Positions 48,201 through 58,939 are shown, counted from the stretch's first letter. The stretch is DNA of 64,000 nt from Daucus carota subsp. sativus (GCF_001625215.2 NC_030387.2:36293606-36357605), one strand, 5' to 3'. The notes: generated from the sequence alone by a model not told the origin. A program made the numbers and translations.

Positions 48201-50451
48201 TACTGTTGTACCGTTTGGGTTGTTAAATGCAGGCGCCACTTTTCAGCACACAATGGATAACATATTCGCCCCACAGATAGGGCGAAACATGCAGATTTAC
48301 GTGGATGATATGATTGTTAAATCAAAACATGCAAGTAGTCACACAACTGATCTTCGGGAAACATTTGGTCGTTTAAGGGAAAATTCTGTACGTTTGAATC
48401 CCGCTAAGTGTTCTTTTGGTTTAGAAGGGGGCAAGTTTTTGGGGTTCTTGTTGACCCAAAGGGGCATTGAGGCAGACTCGGGGCAAATTGCAGCCATTCA
48501 GTCAATGCCTACACCTCGATCCTTGAAGGATTTGCAAGTGTTAATGGGATGTATAGCGGCTCTCAGGCGCTTCATACCCCAATCGGCCAAGAAAAGTCTT
48601 CCGTTGTATGAGGCCTTAAAACAAGCGGCGAAGTCTAGTTCTTTTGAATGGAGTGAGGCCTGTGAGGCTAGTTTCAAAGAGATAAAGAATTTTCTCACAA
48701 GCCCACCAATATTGGTCAAAGCAGAACCTTGTGAACCGTTGAAGGTTTACTTGTCAGCTTCAGATGGTACCGTAGCAGCTGTACTCGTCAAGGAAGTGGG
48801 AACCGAGCAAAAGGCAGTTTATTACATTAGTCATTTGTTAAAGGATGCTGAATTGAGGTATTCAAAAATTGAAAAGGTGATATTTGCTTTGATAGTGGCT
48901 AGTAGAAAGTTGAGACAATACTTTCAAGGGAGGCAAATCCTAGTAATGACAAATCAGCCGTTACGAAGGATTCAGCATCGACCAGACATGACTGGCCGAT
49001 TAGCAGCATGGACAATTGAGTTAAGTCAATTTAACATTGATTATATGCCTCGAAGCTCCACCAAGTCGCAGGCTTTGGCAGACTTCACAGCTGAGTGCAA
49101 TTTCGGCCAAACAACAGAAAGCATCACAGCCTCACTGGGGGAAAAGCATGTATGGACTCTATTCACAGACGGGTCTTCAACAGTAACATCCGGAGGAGCA
49201 GGGATAATATTGACTAGTCCAGAGGGATTTAAGATCCAGCAAGCTATAAAGTTTAAGTTTGGTGCCACCAATAATGAGGCAGAATATGAGGCTTTGTTGG
49301 CAGGCATCAAACTAGCTCAACATCTAGAGGTTCATCACATCAATATATTCAGTGATTCTCAGCTGGTAGTAAAGCAAATTATGGGAGAATTCAAAACAAT
49401 AAATGATAGAATGTTGGCATACAAAGAGGCGGCTTTGAGGATCCTAGAAACATTCGATTCTTGGACGTTGGACAACGTGGGTCGATCTGTGAACCATTGG
49501 GCCGATGCTTTATCCAAGCTCGCCACATCAAGTTACTCAAAAGTCACGGACCCAGTATATATTGAAGAGCTGGATCAACCATCCATTCTGGAAGTAAAGA
49601 TATGTGTTATAGAAGCATTTGAGGACTGGAGAACCCCAATACAACAGTACATACAAGGCACCTTGGTAGAGACGGACAAGGATAAAGCACGAAAGATTGC
49701 TTTCAAAGCTAGCAACTATTGCCTCATTGGAGACCAACTATATCGAAGAAGCCTCTTAGAGCCATTACTAAAATGCGTGGGCGAGGAGGAAGCAAAAACA
49801 GCTATGACTGAAATTCACTCGGGAATATGTGGTGAACATTTGGCAGGAAAAAACATGGCTCTGAAAATGGTTCGACACGGGTTGTTTTGGCCAACCATGA
49901 GGAAGGATTGCGAAGAATATGCTAAGAAGTGTGAACCATGTCAGTTGTTTGGGTCTGTGAACCATCGACCCTCGGTGGCATTTAGCCCTTCTTTAACCCC
50001 ATGTCCTTTCTACATGTGGGGAATGGACTTGGTGGGCCCGTTACCTAAAAGCTCAGGTCAGAAACAGTTCATTATTGTTGCAGTAGATTATTACACCAAG
50101 TGGGTGGAAGCTAAGGCCTTAGCTAGAATCCGGGAAAAGGAGGTCATTCACTTTTTCATGGAGTTTATAGTTTTCAGATTTGGAGTACCTCGGGTGGTAG
50201 TCACTGATAACGGGTCTCAGTTCATTGGCAAGGATTTCGAGGAGGCGTTGAGCCAGTTAAAAGTCAAACATCTTAAATCCTCAGTGGCATATCCACAAGC
50301 CAATGGGCAGGTGGAAGTAACCAACAAAACAATACTGCAAGGATTGAAGAAAAGGTTCTTGGAGGTAGGCAAGAATATGATAAATATAATACACGATCCA
50401 AATAAGCTCGTTGTTAAACATCTTAAGATTTTAGGTGAGCTGATAACATAA
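45235..50451 (+). CDS. gag-pol polyprotein, integrase C-terminus lost
   Basis: One uninterrupted frame of 1738 codons. Approximate residues are as follows. 245-420 is the retrotransposon gag domain (FDGTTDPLDFLNMF, then ALEWFNNLPP). ~521 is a Cys/His motif, CEYHEDTGHLTDRC. ~641 is the aspartic protease motif DNGSS. 900-1090 is reverse transcriptase, with the YVDD active site at ~1022. 1150-1270 is the pol RNase H. ~1309-1440 is the second RNase H (FTDGSS...NNEAEYEALL...DSQLV). 1527-1572 is the integrase zinc region with CEPC. ~1596-1693 is the integrase core, whose Asp (GMDLVG), Asp (TDNGSQF) and Glu (NGQVE) keep the D-x35-E spacing. After VGKN (~1714) the last two dozen codons do not resemble integrase, and the frame then stops. 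The enzyme set therefore lacks the integrase C-terminal domain. It would be unable to integrate alone, although no internal stop or frameshift was found upstream. Confidence 0.93.
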   Translation: MAEEVNESNRVPKTREVFVNEERKARAHKFGPKKLFENEGGGEYCGGPAHSDPTGGHGKRYRRARTLVETPQGKRVLSSDARLHLEKLKAKRQAIENREQLNREAAKNELEALDRERKWIEFKARQRFEAEKWEEEFVRKRDENVASSEYQTADYDYDYEPSTKSTAYSERSKKEDSVGSHSSRRRKRKEDEELKEDGSSKKESAEMVKLRAEMAALRELVRSQTGGVEAAAISPLSEDIENAKVDMNLKIPSIELFDGTTDPLDFLNMFDGRMSYFRHEEISRCRFFCTCLKGTALEWFNNLPPRSIDSWQALKTKFRTRFSSNRKGGKITASLMTIRQRSTESLRDFLGRFRAEVAVIPNLIDELAINYLAAGVDKARHGPILEEFFEKNPKTLQAAIEIFEHRLNLKEAVGSIQATSPPTRRWERAPLLSNKWELKRTEAKQGLGNESVEANSSHASLAQANASQPQSRTWPPRPPREEREFSKLNVEPSAILPLLRNEPDFRVPRPLNPNRPPSSRYCEYHEDTGHLTDRCFQLRHLIEDKIQKGQLTQFLANSGGSTGADKERVIDVISGGVHLEDEFNKGNSVYHLDSKRPRRNPSPVISFSDADYVDGVVPGHVDALVITTKVGTNVVKKILIDNGSSVDILYQNAYARMDLGDRKMTVAKGSPLYGFTGNEVRVIGVIDLPVLFGSPPHQVWQMTKFHVINASCSYNAILGRTTLSALRAVTSIPHLKMKFPTEYGVGEVKGDQQSSKQCYYYNVVPKRKSRGSWETVINQVGVEPMPEAPAQDRKPVCEPVGEIEEVVIDPKNLEHKVKIGRNLSEDVKRDLVQILQEFADLFAWSAQDMPGIPESVALHRLNIKEGVKPVKQKKRVFSLEKQQAIDEELDKLLAAGFIREVQYPKWISNVVLVKKSNGKWRMCTDYTDLNRACPKDFYPLPNIDQVIDSTAGNELLTFMDAFAGYNQIKMAPEDQDNTAFITHRGVFAYTVVPFGLLNAGATFQHTMDNIFAPQIGRNMQIYVDDMIVKSKHASSHTTDLRETFGRLRENSVRLNPAKCSFGLEGGKFLGFLLTQRGIEADSGQIAAIQSMPTPRSLKDLQVLMGCIAALRRFIPQSAKKSLPLYEALKQAAKSSSFEWSEACEASFKEIKNFLTSPPILVKAEPCEPLKVYLSASDGTVAAVLVKEVGTEQKAVYYISHLLKDAELRYSKIEKVIFALIVASRKLRQYFQGRQILVMTNQPLRRIQHRPDMTGRLAAWTIELSQFNIDYMPRSSTKSQALADFTAECNFGQTTESITASLGEKHVWTLFTDGSSTVTSGGAGIILTSPEGFKIQQAIKFKFGATNNEAEYEALLAGIKLAQHLEVHHINIFSDSQLVVKQIMGEFKTINDRMLAYKEAALRILETFDSWTLDNVGRSVNHWADALSKLATSSYSKVTDPVYIEELDQPSILEVKICVIEAFEDWRTPIQQYIQGTLVETDKDKARKIAFKASNYCLIGDQLYRRSLLEPLLKCVGEEEAKTAMTEIHSGICGEHLAGKNMALKMVRHGLFWPTMRKDCEEYAKKCEPCQLFGSVNHRPSVAFSPSLTPCPFYMWGMDLVGPLPKSSGQKQFIIVAVDYYTKWVEAKALARIREKEVIHFFMEFIVFRFGVPRVVVTDNGSQFIGKDFEEALSQLKVKHLKSSVAYPQANGQVEVTNKTILQGLKKRFLEVGKNMINIIHDPNKLVVKHLKILGELIT

Positions 50452-51580
50452 CTCTTGCAAGGATAGGTCTCGAGAGCTCTTGTAAGGAGATCTTGAGATG
50501 CTAACAGCTAACTTAACAGGATACTCACTGACTTTCATCTGTCGGAGATCTTTAGTTAATTATAATGTTGTAAAAATTGGCTATGGAGCTAGTCGGCAGG
50601 TTTCTAGGCAAAATCCTAGACAGACTAAGTTGTCCTGTAATACGCCTTTTAACCAAAATCAGTTTCGGGAGGTCTCTCACTCTTCAGCACTAAGAGAGAA
50701 CAAAGCCTGACAACATTATTATTGAAAGTTATGTGCTTATCTTTCTGGTTACTTTTCCTTCTGATCATAGAGTAAGTAGGCAAGCAAGAATATTACTGTA
50801 GAAACTAGGAACGATTGTAAATAACACAGCGAACACCAATTAACTGATGAAATGCCACTGCCGTAGGAAACCAAAGTTAAGGTATAATTGTACACATGTA
50901 ATCAAGTACTAAAGAGCTTAAGGTAGCGTGAGACGGTTATATACATAACTATACACATAATTTAACTTCAACTGTGCTTACCACTTACCCCTCATGCTTC
51001 GAGTGATTCTTACTGGATCGCTGCAGGAGGATATGTAGATTACAACGTGGAGACAAAATTTGAAAAAAATGAGTCATTCTTTTGTATCTGAGCTGTTCGT
51101 GTGAGTTTTAAGTCAGAAGTTTAAAACTGTTTTTTACTTGCTGAAAAATATTAATTAATTTAAAATTTGAAGTTATAAATTATGCATAGATTTTTAATGT
51201 TTGATTTATAAAAATTTTAATAATTCATAAGTCATTAATAAGTTAATATTACTATATAGTCACAATTTTGAGATCAGGCAAACGCGCTCTTCATAAGTTG
51301 AAGATCCGTGTCCCAGCCATTTCTTTACCTTTTATTTTATGTCAAATTTTGTATTGCAAAATTTTATAAAAATACTATATTTTTATGTAAATAAAGATTA
51401 TTTCTGCCAAACACTTTCATACACTTTTCCGAATATACATATCAATTAATAGTTCCACCCACACTCATGAAGAAGATTTGAGTGTAACTGGATTGCTTAG
51501 ATCTCAAAATATGCCACACAAAACATTTCTGCGACTAAAATTTGGTATATTACATTACAAAAGCTATATATCACTCGCCA
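50377..51580. other. unassigned DNA after the retrotransposon break
   Basis: The sequence changes character at about 50377. The next ~340 bp (cgatccaaataagctcg, ttaaacatcttaagatttta, then gataggtctcgagagctctt) looks like part of another repeat, possibly an LTR of a different element, but I cannot name it. The ORF at 50498-50710 is not recognisable. From ~50720 to 51580 the DNA is AT-rich, with the 3' flank of the BTB/TAZ gene at its end. Confidence 0.4.
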
Positions 51581-53773
51581 TCATTTACATGCCAATGAAA
51601 AATATGGAGCTCCTGTAATGCTCCTTGTTCTCACGATCTTTCTCACCAATATCTGCCACTTAATATCGTCCTTCTTGTTCTTCCCCAGCTTTATTCTTTG
51701 CTTAAAATTGCTGCGATATGAATGAGTTTTTAGGTTTAGAGAGAAAAAGAAACAAGAGGTATGAGCTTAACACTAAAAAGTAAAGTGAAAATGATAAAAT
51801 CCAGAGTGCTCTCAACGAGTTCATCCCGTGAGGCTGAACATGAAATTGAAAGCTCAGACTGGCGTAAAAAATGCTGTGAGGGAAATAAAGAGAAGATCCA
51901 ATGAAGAAAAATAAATAAAGAGTGCCATGCCCACCTGCACAGAGGAACCCTACATCTATCTGAATCAGCACAAAGACGAGAGTGTAATTCTAGAAGCTGC
52001 CACATTCTTTTGCAATGTTTACAGCCACCTGGAACTCTTAGTTTGCATCCAGATAGGTGACGGAAAAGAGCTTCTAATCCTTTACAAGACTCGTACTTGC
52101 ATGGCAACTGATTCTTTTTAATGACCTTATCATAGGGACCAATGGTTTGACAACCATCCCTGCATATATGAACAAGTGCTTCCATTGCCTCGTATAATTG
52201 TGAAAATATCTTCCTATTGTTCATCCTTATCCTCCTCTCCTTTTGGGCCTGTATTATAAGTCATTGAAACAAAAATAAAATTATGTGTGAATTATTGTAG
52301 AAACTTTAGCGGGAGTTGCTATGGCATTTCAAAACAAAAAAGAATTACGTACAGCGTCATCATAAATCATAGACTCCAAAAGTTCACTCTCTAGAATTGG
52401 GTGACTCTCCTTCATCACTTGCCATCCTTCAGTGGCAGCAACAGCCTTCAAGTTTTTTATGATGAAGCGGTTGCAGATGAGGGTCAGCCGAGGGGAATCA
52501 CACAAAAGTGCAAGTTGAAAGATGTCAACCGCATTATCAATGGTTAGAAATCCATTTTCTAGTTGCCTTTCACAAATGTGCTTTAACTGTGGAACCATAT
52601 ATGTGTGAGACAGTACCAACAAAGGTAGGATATGCTCCAGCAATTCTTTTCGTTCATAGCTGCAAGGAGGGGTTTAAGCAAAGAACACGGTCAATGTACA
52701 TAATAAGAGCTTAAATTAATTATACATTTGCAGAGGATCTTAATTAGTAGCCAAACATTTATCAAAATGGACCTTAAAAAGAAGGCATGTTGCAGGTCAA
52801 CTTAGAAAGAACGACACTGGGAAAAGCTTTACCAGGATGAGTACAAAAAGCGAATAAAAACTCGAACTGCCTCGTGTGCTACACCATGAACTGAGATTGC
52901 TTTCTGTTGGCCTCTGCCTTTTCTTGAGATTGTTTTCCATCGGCCTCTCCCTGGTGATTCCTTTAGCATTTGTCTCAAAACAGGAGAAGCCATTCCCTGT
53001 TAAAAAATTTTGCTTAGTAAGTGTAAAAGCTAAAAATAAAGCTACAAAATCCTAATCTAAACAGAACAACGCCCTTCACTATTACAAGTAATACAAAGAA
53101 AAACCAAGAATATACTACACATAACTGATAACCCTGCAAGTACAGATAACTATTTCGAACAAGATGATAAGATCAATGGAGGCACAGTTACATTCAAGAA
53201 CCACATAAGATTGAGATTAAACCAACTAAGTGAATAACTGAACAACACGTTTAGCCATACAAAAATTAGAGATTCGCAAGATGAAATGATAAGCTCACTT
53301 GAAGCACTAATTATTCAAAAACCAGATTGTTATGTGCCAGAGCCTAGAGGCGCTGGACACAGCAAAACAGCAAACATGTGTAGTATCTGGTATCAAGTGG
53401 CTTAACTAAATTTCTTCTTCTTCTTCTTTTGTGTGTGTGTTTCACACACTCGTATATAAATAAAAACTACCCTTATTTATTTTGAATAAAAACAATATTT
53501 ATCTGTAGCAGAACTTACGAGAATACTGGCGTGTGCATAGATGATATTACCACCATCTGTATGGATCAAAATGTCAGCTCTATAACCTTCATCAAAAAGA
53601 CGATCCCACATACTCGGCTTAGCTGTGCAGACAAAGTTGTTCCTCGATGAGCAACCCATGGTTGTCTGCTTTGAACGATAGCTGGCCATTACTCTACCAG
53701 GTAATGGAGGTGGAAATGGTATCTCTTTCGCAGATTTCAGGGTTGAGCTATAATTATTATCCATCTCGACCAA
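51581..53773 (-). CDS. BTB/POZ and TAZ domain protein (BT family)
   Basis: Exons in coding order are 53519-53773, 52833-52996, 52353-52659, 51935-52248 and 51581-51710, giving 389 aa with frame kept throughout. The BTB domain spans ~55-165 ([49 protein letters not shown]), followed by a BACK-like stretch ([20 protein letters not shown]). The TAZ zinc finger is at ~262-347 ([34 protein letters not shown]). The last exon encodes the conserved basic calmodulin-binding tail ([20 protein letters not shown]). Plant BT proteins are calmodulin-binding CUL3-type scaffolds that also bind bromodomain factors, and act in auxin, nitrate and gametophyte functions. Exon 2 carries a small in-frame duplication (see findings). 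Start 53764 (MDNNYS) is a good alternative. A leader exon with donor near 54321 and a TATA run at 54832-54841 are plausible. Confidence 0.95.
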
Positions 53774-55290
53774 ATGCTAAGCCCCGCAGAACTATAAGAC
53801 TAATCAGATCAATCCAATTTCTGAAAATACAGATGATAATTTTAAAAATTCGATAAATTTTGTTTAATTAAACAATGATCCAAAGCCAATTGAACAGGTA
53901 CAAATTCTTCTTAACCTATAATTTTTTATAATTGCATAATGATTGTGCATCACACAGATGTCAGATATACCAATTTCACATGCAAGTCTGCAATAAAATA
54001 AGTACTATCTAGTGCAGTTTGCTGAAACAATGCAAGTTATGAAGGACAGTATCCAGGTTGGAAGAATCCTAAGCATCAATTCTCTGTGTCATCAAATTCA
54101 AAACGAAACATCTCTAAGTACAGATAAAATTAAACTTTATCTGATCATATTTAAAGCCAAAAATATAATAGACCTATAAAGTAATCAAGAAACAGATAAT
54201 GCATCCCTTAATCCAACATCTTAATCATATCAGCACAGGAAACAGGTGTTTAATGATACTAATTATGCAGATACATATGACCATCATCAATACAAACAAC
54301 ATAAGAAGATCAAACTAACCTTTTCAGAAAATTTGCAGAAGACTGATCCTGGGCCTGAAGTCAAAATGTTGGTGAAATTGATAACATATAGGCTGGTTTA
54401 AAAATGCACCAGAAATATATGTTACACAACATTAACCAAAGCAATATGGTCTCTTCAGAAAAACAAATTAGCACCCTCTAATGACTTCCAAATCAAATTA
54501 TAACCACAAATGCCTCTGCCTTTTCTTAACAAGTTCTGGTAATTATGGCTAATCTACAAACTGTTTAATTTAAAGAGTCTAGTAATCTCTTTTCTCTTCT
54601 CTCTGGGAACCTCAATATGAATTTTGTGCGCATGTCTTGATTAAATCAAGTAAATAAAACCTGAGAAATAAATCACACAAAAACCCTCAGAAATCCACAA
54701 TAAATTTCACACGTCAAAGAGAGATGGATTATGATTTATGAGGCACAGCCGCCGCCCAGGAGAGAGACGAGATTTTTTTACAAGAAGCTAAAACATAGAG
54801 ATCATAATTAATACGAACGCCATGTCTGTGTCTATATATAAGAAGACAGGTAGAGATAAAAAAAGATCATGAGATAAATAAATGGGAGTGCAATTGTGCA
54901 ATGAATGAAAAGATTTGTTTTACAGCTCACATGCGATCAAGCAATTCAATCTCCACCGTCTAATTTTTACAACTTGCAGTGTGCTTATTATTTGTGGATG
55001 TAAATATGAGTAGTGGGTATGGATTGACGGTGTTTTATCACGCGGTGCATGAAACGCGCGGTGCTTGCGAATTTTACTTGAACGGAAGACAAGCTGGTGT
55101 GAAACGAACAGTACTTCTCAAATGTACGTGCGTATATCAAACGTTAGATTGTCTTTGTCGCGGCCTCTGATTGGGCTCTTTTGTAAGTAGCAAAGTTACT
55201 GATGGCTCCGGGGACTTTAAGCGTCAAGTTGCCTTGCAGTCAATTTTGGCAGGGCGAGACATCAGAACCTGTGCTGGGAAAAAATTTCTA
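53774..55290. other. leader and promoter region of the BT gene
   Basis: On the minus strand a probable leader intron runs from a donor near 54321 (tgaaaaggttagt) to an acceptor just before the start codon. A TATA-like ttatatatag lies at 54832-54841. ORFs on the plus strand (54979-55170) are unrecognised. No repeat is obvious. Confidence 0.4.
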
Positions 55291-55555
55291 CTCAACGTCC
55301 TTCTGTCCCATTTTAGTTCTGTCCCATTTTAGTTCTTACATTTAGTTTTGTACTGGTCAAATTGACGAAATTTATTAATATTTTATCAATTAACAAAATA
55401 AAAAAAAATATGTCATCGGAAATAATTTTTAATCTACTTTAAAATGTAATTTTTAGTTTTTTAAAATAATGAGTGAGTGATTTATAATCTTTAATCAAAA
55501 ATTGGTCAATTTGACCAACAAAAATATTAATGTGACAACTAAAATGGGACGTGGG
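55291..55555. mobile_element. Stowaway-like MITE
   Basis: TA flanks both ends. The ends pair through cccattttagtt on the left and aactaaaatggg on the right, continuing inward as ttggtcaaattgac-type pairs. Near the left end the 17-base phrase ctgtcccattttagttc is tandemly doubled. The element is 265 bp and non-coding. Confidence 0.65.
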
Positions 55556-55673
55556 TATTCTGATTGTTGTCTCCTCTCAATTGCACCCATTTTAGTATTT
55601 ATATAAATTTTAAATTTCCTTAAAAAATAATTATTACTTAATTTTTTATTCAGGAAAAATAAATTATAAATTA

Positions 55674-56075
55674 GAGTAAAGTTCTATGGAGACCACTTTT
55701 ATTGGAGACCGTGGAGACCACTTATGTTCTGCAAGTGAAATATTGCATAAAAACATTGCAAAACGTATAGTTCTGCACATCATGTTGTACAAAATCATTA
55801 TTTCACTTTAAAATCTTGAATATCATATAAGTTTCGTATGTAGAACATTACAAAATGTTATATTCTACGAAAAATATTTAGTTTGCAGGACAGTGTTCAA
55901 CTTGCAGAACATACATTATATACTTATAAACATAGATGATCTTCAACAATTTTAATGAATACATGATATTTATTGAATATACTTCAAAAAATAATGTATT
56001 TTATAGTGTTTTGATTGCAGAACATAAGTGGTCTCTACGGTCTCCAATAAAAGTGGTCTCCATAGAACTTTACTT
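55674..56075. mobile_element. MULE-type MITE with long inverted ends
   Basis: An exact 10-bp duplication, ttataaatta, flanks the unit (55664-55673 and 56076-56085). The ends are inverted repeats of about 60 bp with only one or two mismatches, starting agtaaagttctatggagacc and reaching ttatgttctgca. The 402-bp length, duplication size and long terminal repeats fit non-autonomous Mutator-like elements. The interior repeats ttctgca/tgcagaac motifs several times. There is no coding frame. Confidence 0.9.
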
Positions 56076-56085
56076 TTATAAATTA

Positions 56086-57101
56086 TATTTTATAATAATA
56101 TTAAAATATGTGTTGAACCGTGGAAAAAATGTATAGAATTGAGTGTGCCTGAGAGAGAATGAAGAAAAAAAAGTTTTTATTAATAACATTCTTATATTTA
56201 TTAATAATATATGAAAATATTTGTAGAGTAAACGTTAGGTGTTCCGAATTTGTAATTGTCATGTTTGCGGTCTTATATTCTCCTCAGAAATGTATACGTA
56301 CTAGCCTTTAACCCGTGCGTTCATAATTTATTATTTATAATTTAAATTTTAAAATCATTTTATTAATATTTTAATATTAATGAATTGAATTTTAATTAAA
56401 TTATATTATTCAACTGACTATATTTTCTCCCGATTACTTAAAAATGGACAAATCCTAATTTAATCCGAATTTAGTACACATATATTTAAAAAATAAAAAA
56501 AAATCAGAAAATTCTAATCTTTTCCAAACATAGCCGATTGTGTAATATCTTTTGAAAGATTCAGTAATCTAATCAATCGAATTTCAACGTAATTTTGTAA
56601 TCTTGGTTTTTTTTTACAACAATTATTTTTAAGATTAGAGTTAGAAAGGAGTATGTAATAGGTATATTGAAATTGAACACATTAAAGTTTAAAGGAGTTA
56701 TATGAAGGTTCTTGTTAAAAAAAGATATTCAAAATTGTATATTTATAATTTTATTTATAACATCATTATAATTTTTTTAATGAAATATTATATGATAATG
56801 TATTGTTATGAGTGTTTTTAGTATTTGAAACTGTTTATAATACTAATAGACTCCACATTTATAGACTTGTATTACCAAAAGGAGAGTACCAAACCAAAAA
56901 ATATAACTAAAACTTTGGACTACAAATTATACCCATGTTGGCTTATTATAGTACAGTATAGATTGTTGATGACATCTTAGTGTAGCAGTTGATAGCGGGT
57001 CGTTGTTCGAAGTTGTTTTTTTTTTCCATAATATCTGTTTGATATCTAAATTTTGATATAGGTGAAAATCGACCCGGGACCTTGGGGACGACTAACATAT
57101 A
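56086..57101. other. AT-rich intergenic DNA
   Basis: No gene is seen. At 56301 the phrase actagcctttaacccgtgcg resembles an inverted Helitron 3' terminus, but no partner end was found. The rest is AT-rich and unassigned. Confidence 0.4.
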
Positions 57102-57334
57102 CTCCCTACGTTTTCCGTGATTGTTTACGTTCACTGTTTGCACGCATTTTGAGGTTCTTATAAAGTATAGTTGTATAATTTTTTTCTAAAATTTTTCTTT
57201 TTTGAATAAAAATTTAAATATCAAATTTCTATTCGAAAAAAAAATTCAAAAAATATATCATGAAATTATACTTTAAATGAGTGTGAAAAAGCGTGCCGAA
57301 AAATAACGTAAAGAAATGAAGGGGACAGAGGGAG
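57102..57334. mobile_element. Stowaway-like MITE
   Basis: TA lies on both sides. The left end is ctccctacgttttccgtga and the right end aaatgaaggggacagaggga. The inner cgcattttgaggttcttat and gtgtgaaaaagcgtgcc segments pair loosely. The element is 233 bp and non-coding. Confidence 0.65.
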
Positions 57335-57850
57335 TAGCTTTACCTCGGGGTCGTTGTTCGAAGTTGATGATAGTTAATGAAATATTATTTTTCACTTGCT
57401 GATTGCTCATTATATTTATTACATACAAGGATTTAATGCAAAAAAATTGAATAAAGACTACACTAATATTTTTATTTATGATTTTTACAAAAAATATTAG
57501 TTGTGATATTTTATTATCGTCACACTAGCAATATAAAAATGCTGACTAAATTTTCATTCAATCTTACTGAAAATCAACATCGTTTGTGCTGTGGAAATTG
57601 CGTTAGTTACCAGCAAAATTGACATGAGGACTTGTATAGTAGTATTGAACCTGGAAACAAACATTCTGTAAATGTTTTTTAACAAATAAAATTATTAAAG
57701 TGAGAGGGATGGAGTAGAACATTAACAAGCTCTCTCTATTTTTCCGTTTTAGGAACCGAGTTCAATGGAATTTTATCATCTTTAAACGAAAGCAACAATG
57801 AACTCTATTTGAATCCCTAGAGGTTCCGCTTGATAAATTATTTTTTTTGG

Positions 57851-58757
57851 TTAATTATCAAACTCATCATTGAAGTGGACAAATGGTATCAACTTCATCA
57901 CTGATCTCCACGGGGTCTCGAGTTGCTCATTAAACTCGCTTAATGGTATCAAACTCATCACTGCCGTTAAAAAAAGTAACGGATGTTAGCCGGAGAGACA
58001 GATTGGCGGTTGACGTGGCACGTTAATAAAAAAGACCGAAGAAAAACAAACGAAAGAAAATAAAAAAAAGTAGAAAATAGAAATGTCACATAATTTGAAG
58101 TTTATATGGAAATAAAGTATGCAAATTTTTTATTAAATTAATTTTAGGATATAATTATCTAAATAAACGTATCGAACTAAATTTTAATATACAATTAACT
58201 AAACAATTAAGATTAACTTTTATGTTTTTTATTAGATTATAATTATTTTTGAATAATATTGAAATGTTTTCTCTTTTAATAAATTTTAATTATGTGAATT
58301 TTGGCAAAAAATAATTAATAATTTATTAAAAGAGAAAACATTTCAATATTATTCAAAAATAATTATAATCTAATAAAAACATAAAAGTTAATCTTAATTG
58401 TTTAGTTAATTATATATTAAAATTTAGTTCGATGCGTTTATTTAGATAATTATATCCTAAAATCAATTTATTAAAAAGTTTGCATACTTTATTTTCATAT
58501 ATATAGACTTTAAATTATGTGGCATTTCTATTTTCTACTTTTTTTTATTTTCTTTCATTTGTTTTTCTTCAGTCATTTTTATTAACGTGCCACGTCAACC
58601 GCCAATCTGTCACTCTGTCTAACCTCCGTTACTTATTTTAACGGCAGTGATGAGTTTGATACCATTAAGCGAATTTAGTGAGTAATTTGAGACCCCATGG
58701 AGATCAGTGATGAAGTTGATACCATTTGTTCATTTCAGTGATGAGTTTGATAATTAA
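57851..58757. repeat. 907-bp near-perfect palindrome (long hairpin)
   Basis: Two arms of about 445 bp (57851-58294 and 58311-58757) are reverse complements at roughly 90-95 percent, separated by about 16 bases (tgaattttggcaaaaa). Agreement is best in the inner ~150 bp of each arm and lower near the outer ends. The outer arm repeats tggtatcaaactcatcactg-type units two or three times. The transcript of either strand would fold into one continuous duplex. It has no coding frame. It is probably a foldback or MITE-type element. A run of T flanks both sides, so no clear target duplication can be named. Confidence 0.9.
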
Positions 58758-58939
58758 TTTTTTTTTTATGGATCTTAATAATGATAATAATGCAATTTTT
58801 TAAATAAAATTTCGTTCACCTTTGCGTCGTTTTCCTTTCTACTAAAAGGCCCGAGGTTTTGGATCCTGTCACTCTATACCATTAGCTTAAGCAGCCCAGT
58901 CAGCACATCTTGACGAAACTAGAAGCCCAATCTGATAAA

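Larger units (their letters stand above)
45009..50376 (+). mobile_element. Ty3/gypsy retrotransposon (Tat type), 3'-truncated
   Basis: A candidate 5' LTR (45009-45204) is followed by a primer-binding-like tttggcgctagaaggagg and a single gag-pol frame. The order is gag, protease, reverse transcriptase, RNase H, a second RNase H and integrase. This order with an extra archaeal-type RNase H before the integrase is characteristic of the Tat branch of Ty3/gypsy elements. Homology stops inside the integrase at about 50376, and no copy of the LTR is seen in the next 13 kb, so the 3' part has been lost by deletion or replaced by other DNA. No insertion duplication can be checked for that reason. Confidence 0.85.

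Noticed and set aside
50498..50710. 70-codon plus-strand ORF after the retrotransposon
   Set aside because: It has no family resemblance and lies in repeat-like DNA after the break.
56301..56330. Inverted Helitron 3' terminus (actagcctttaacccgtgcg)
   Set aside because: The signature is suggestive, but no matching 5' end was found, so it is at best a fragment.
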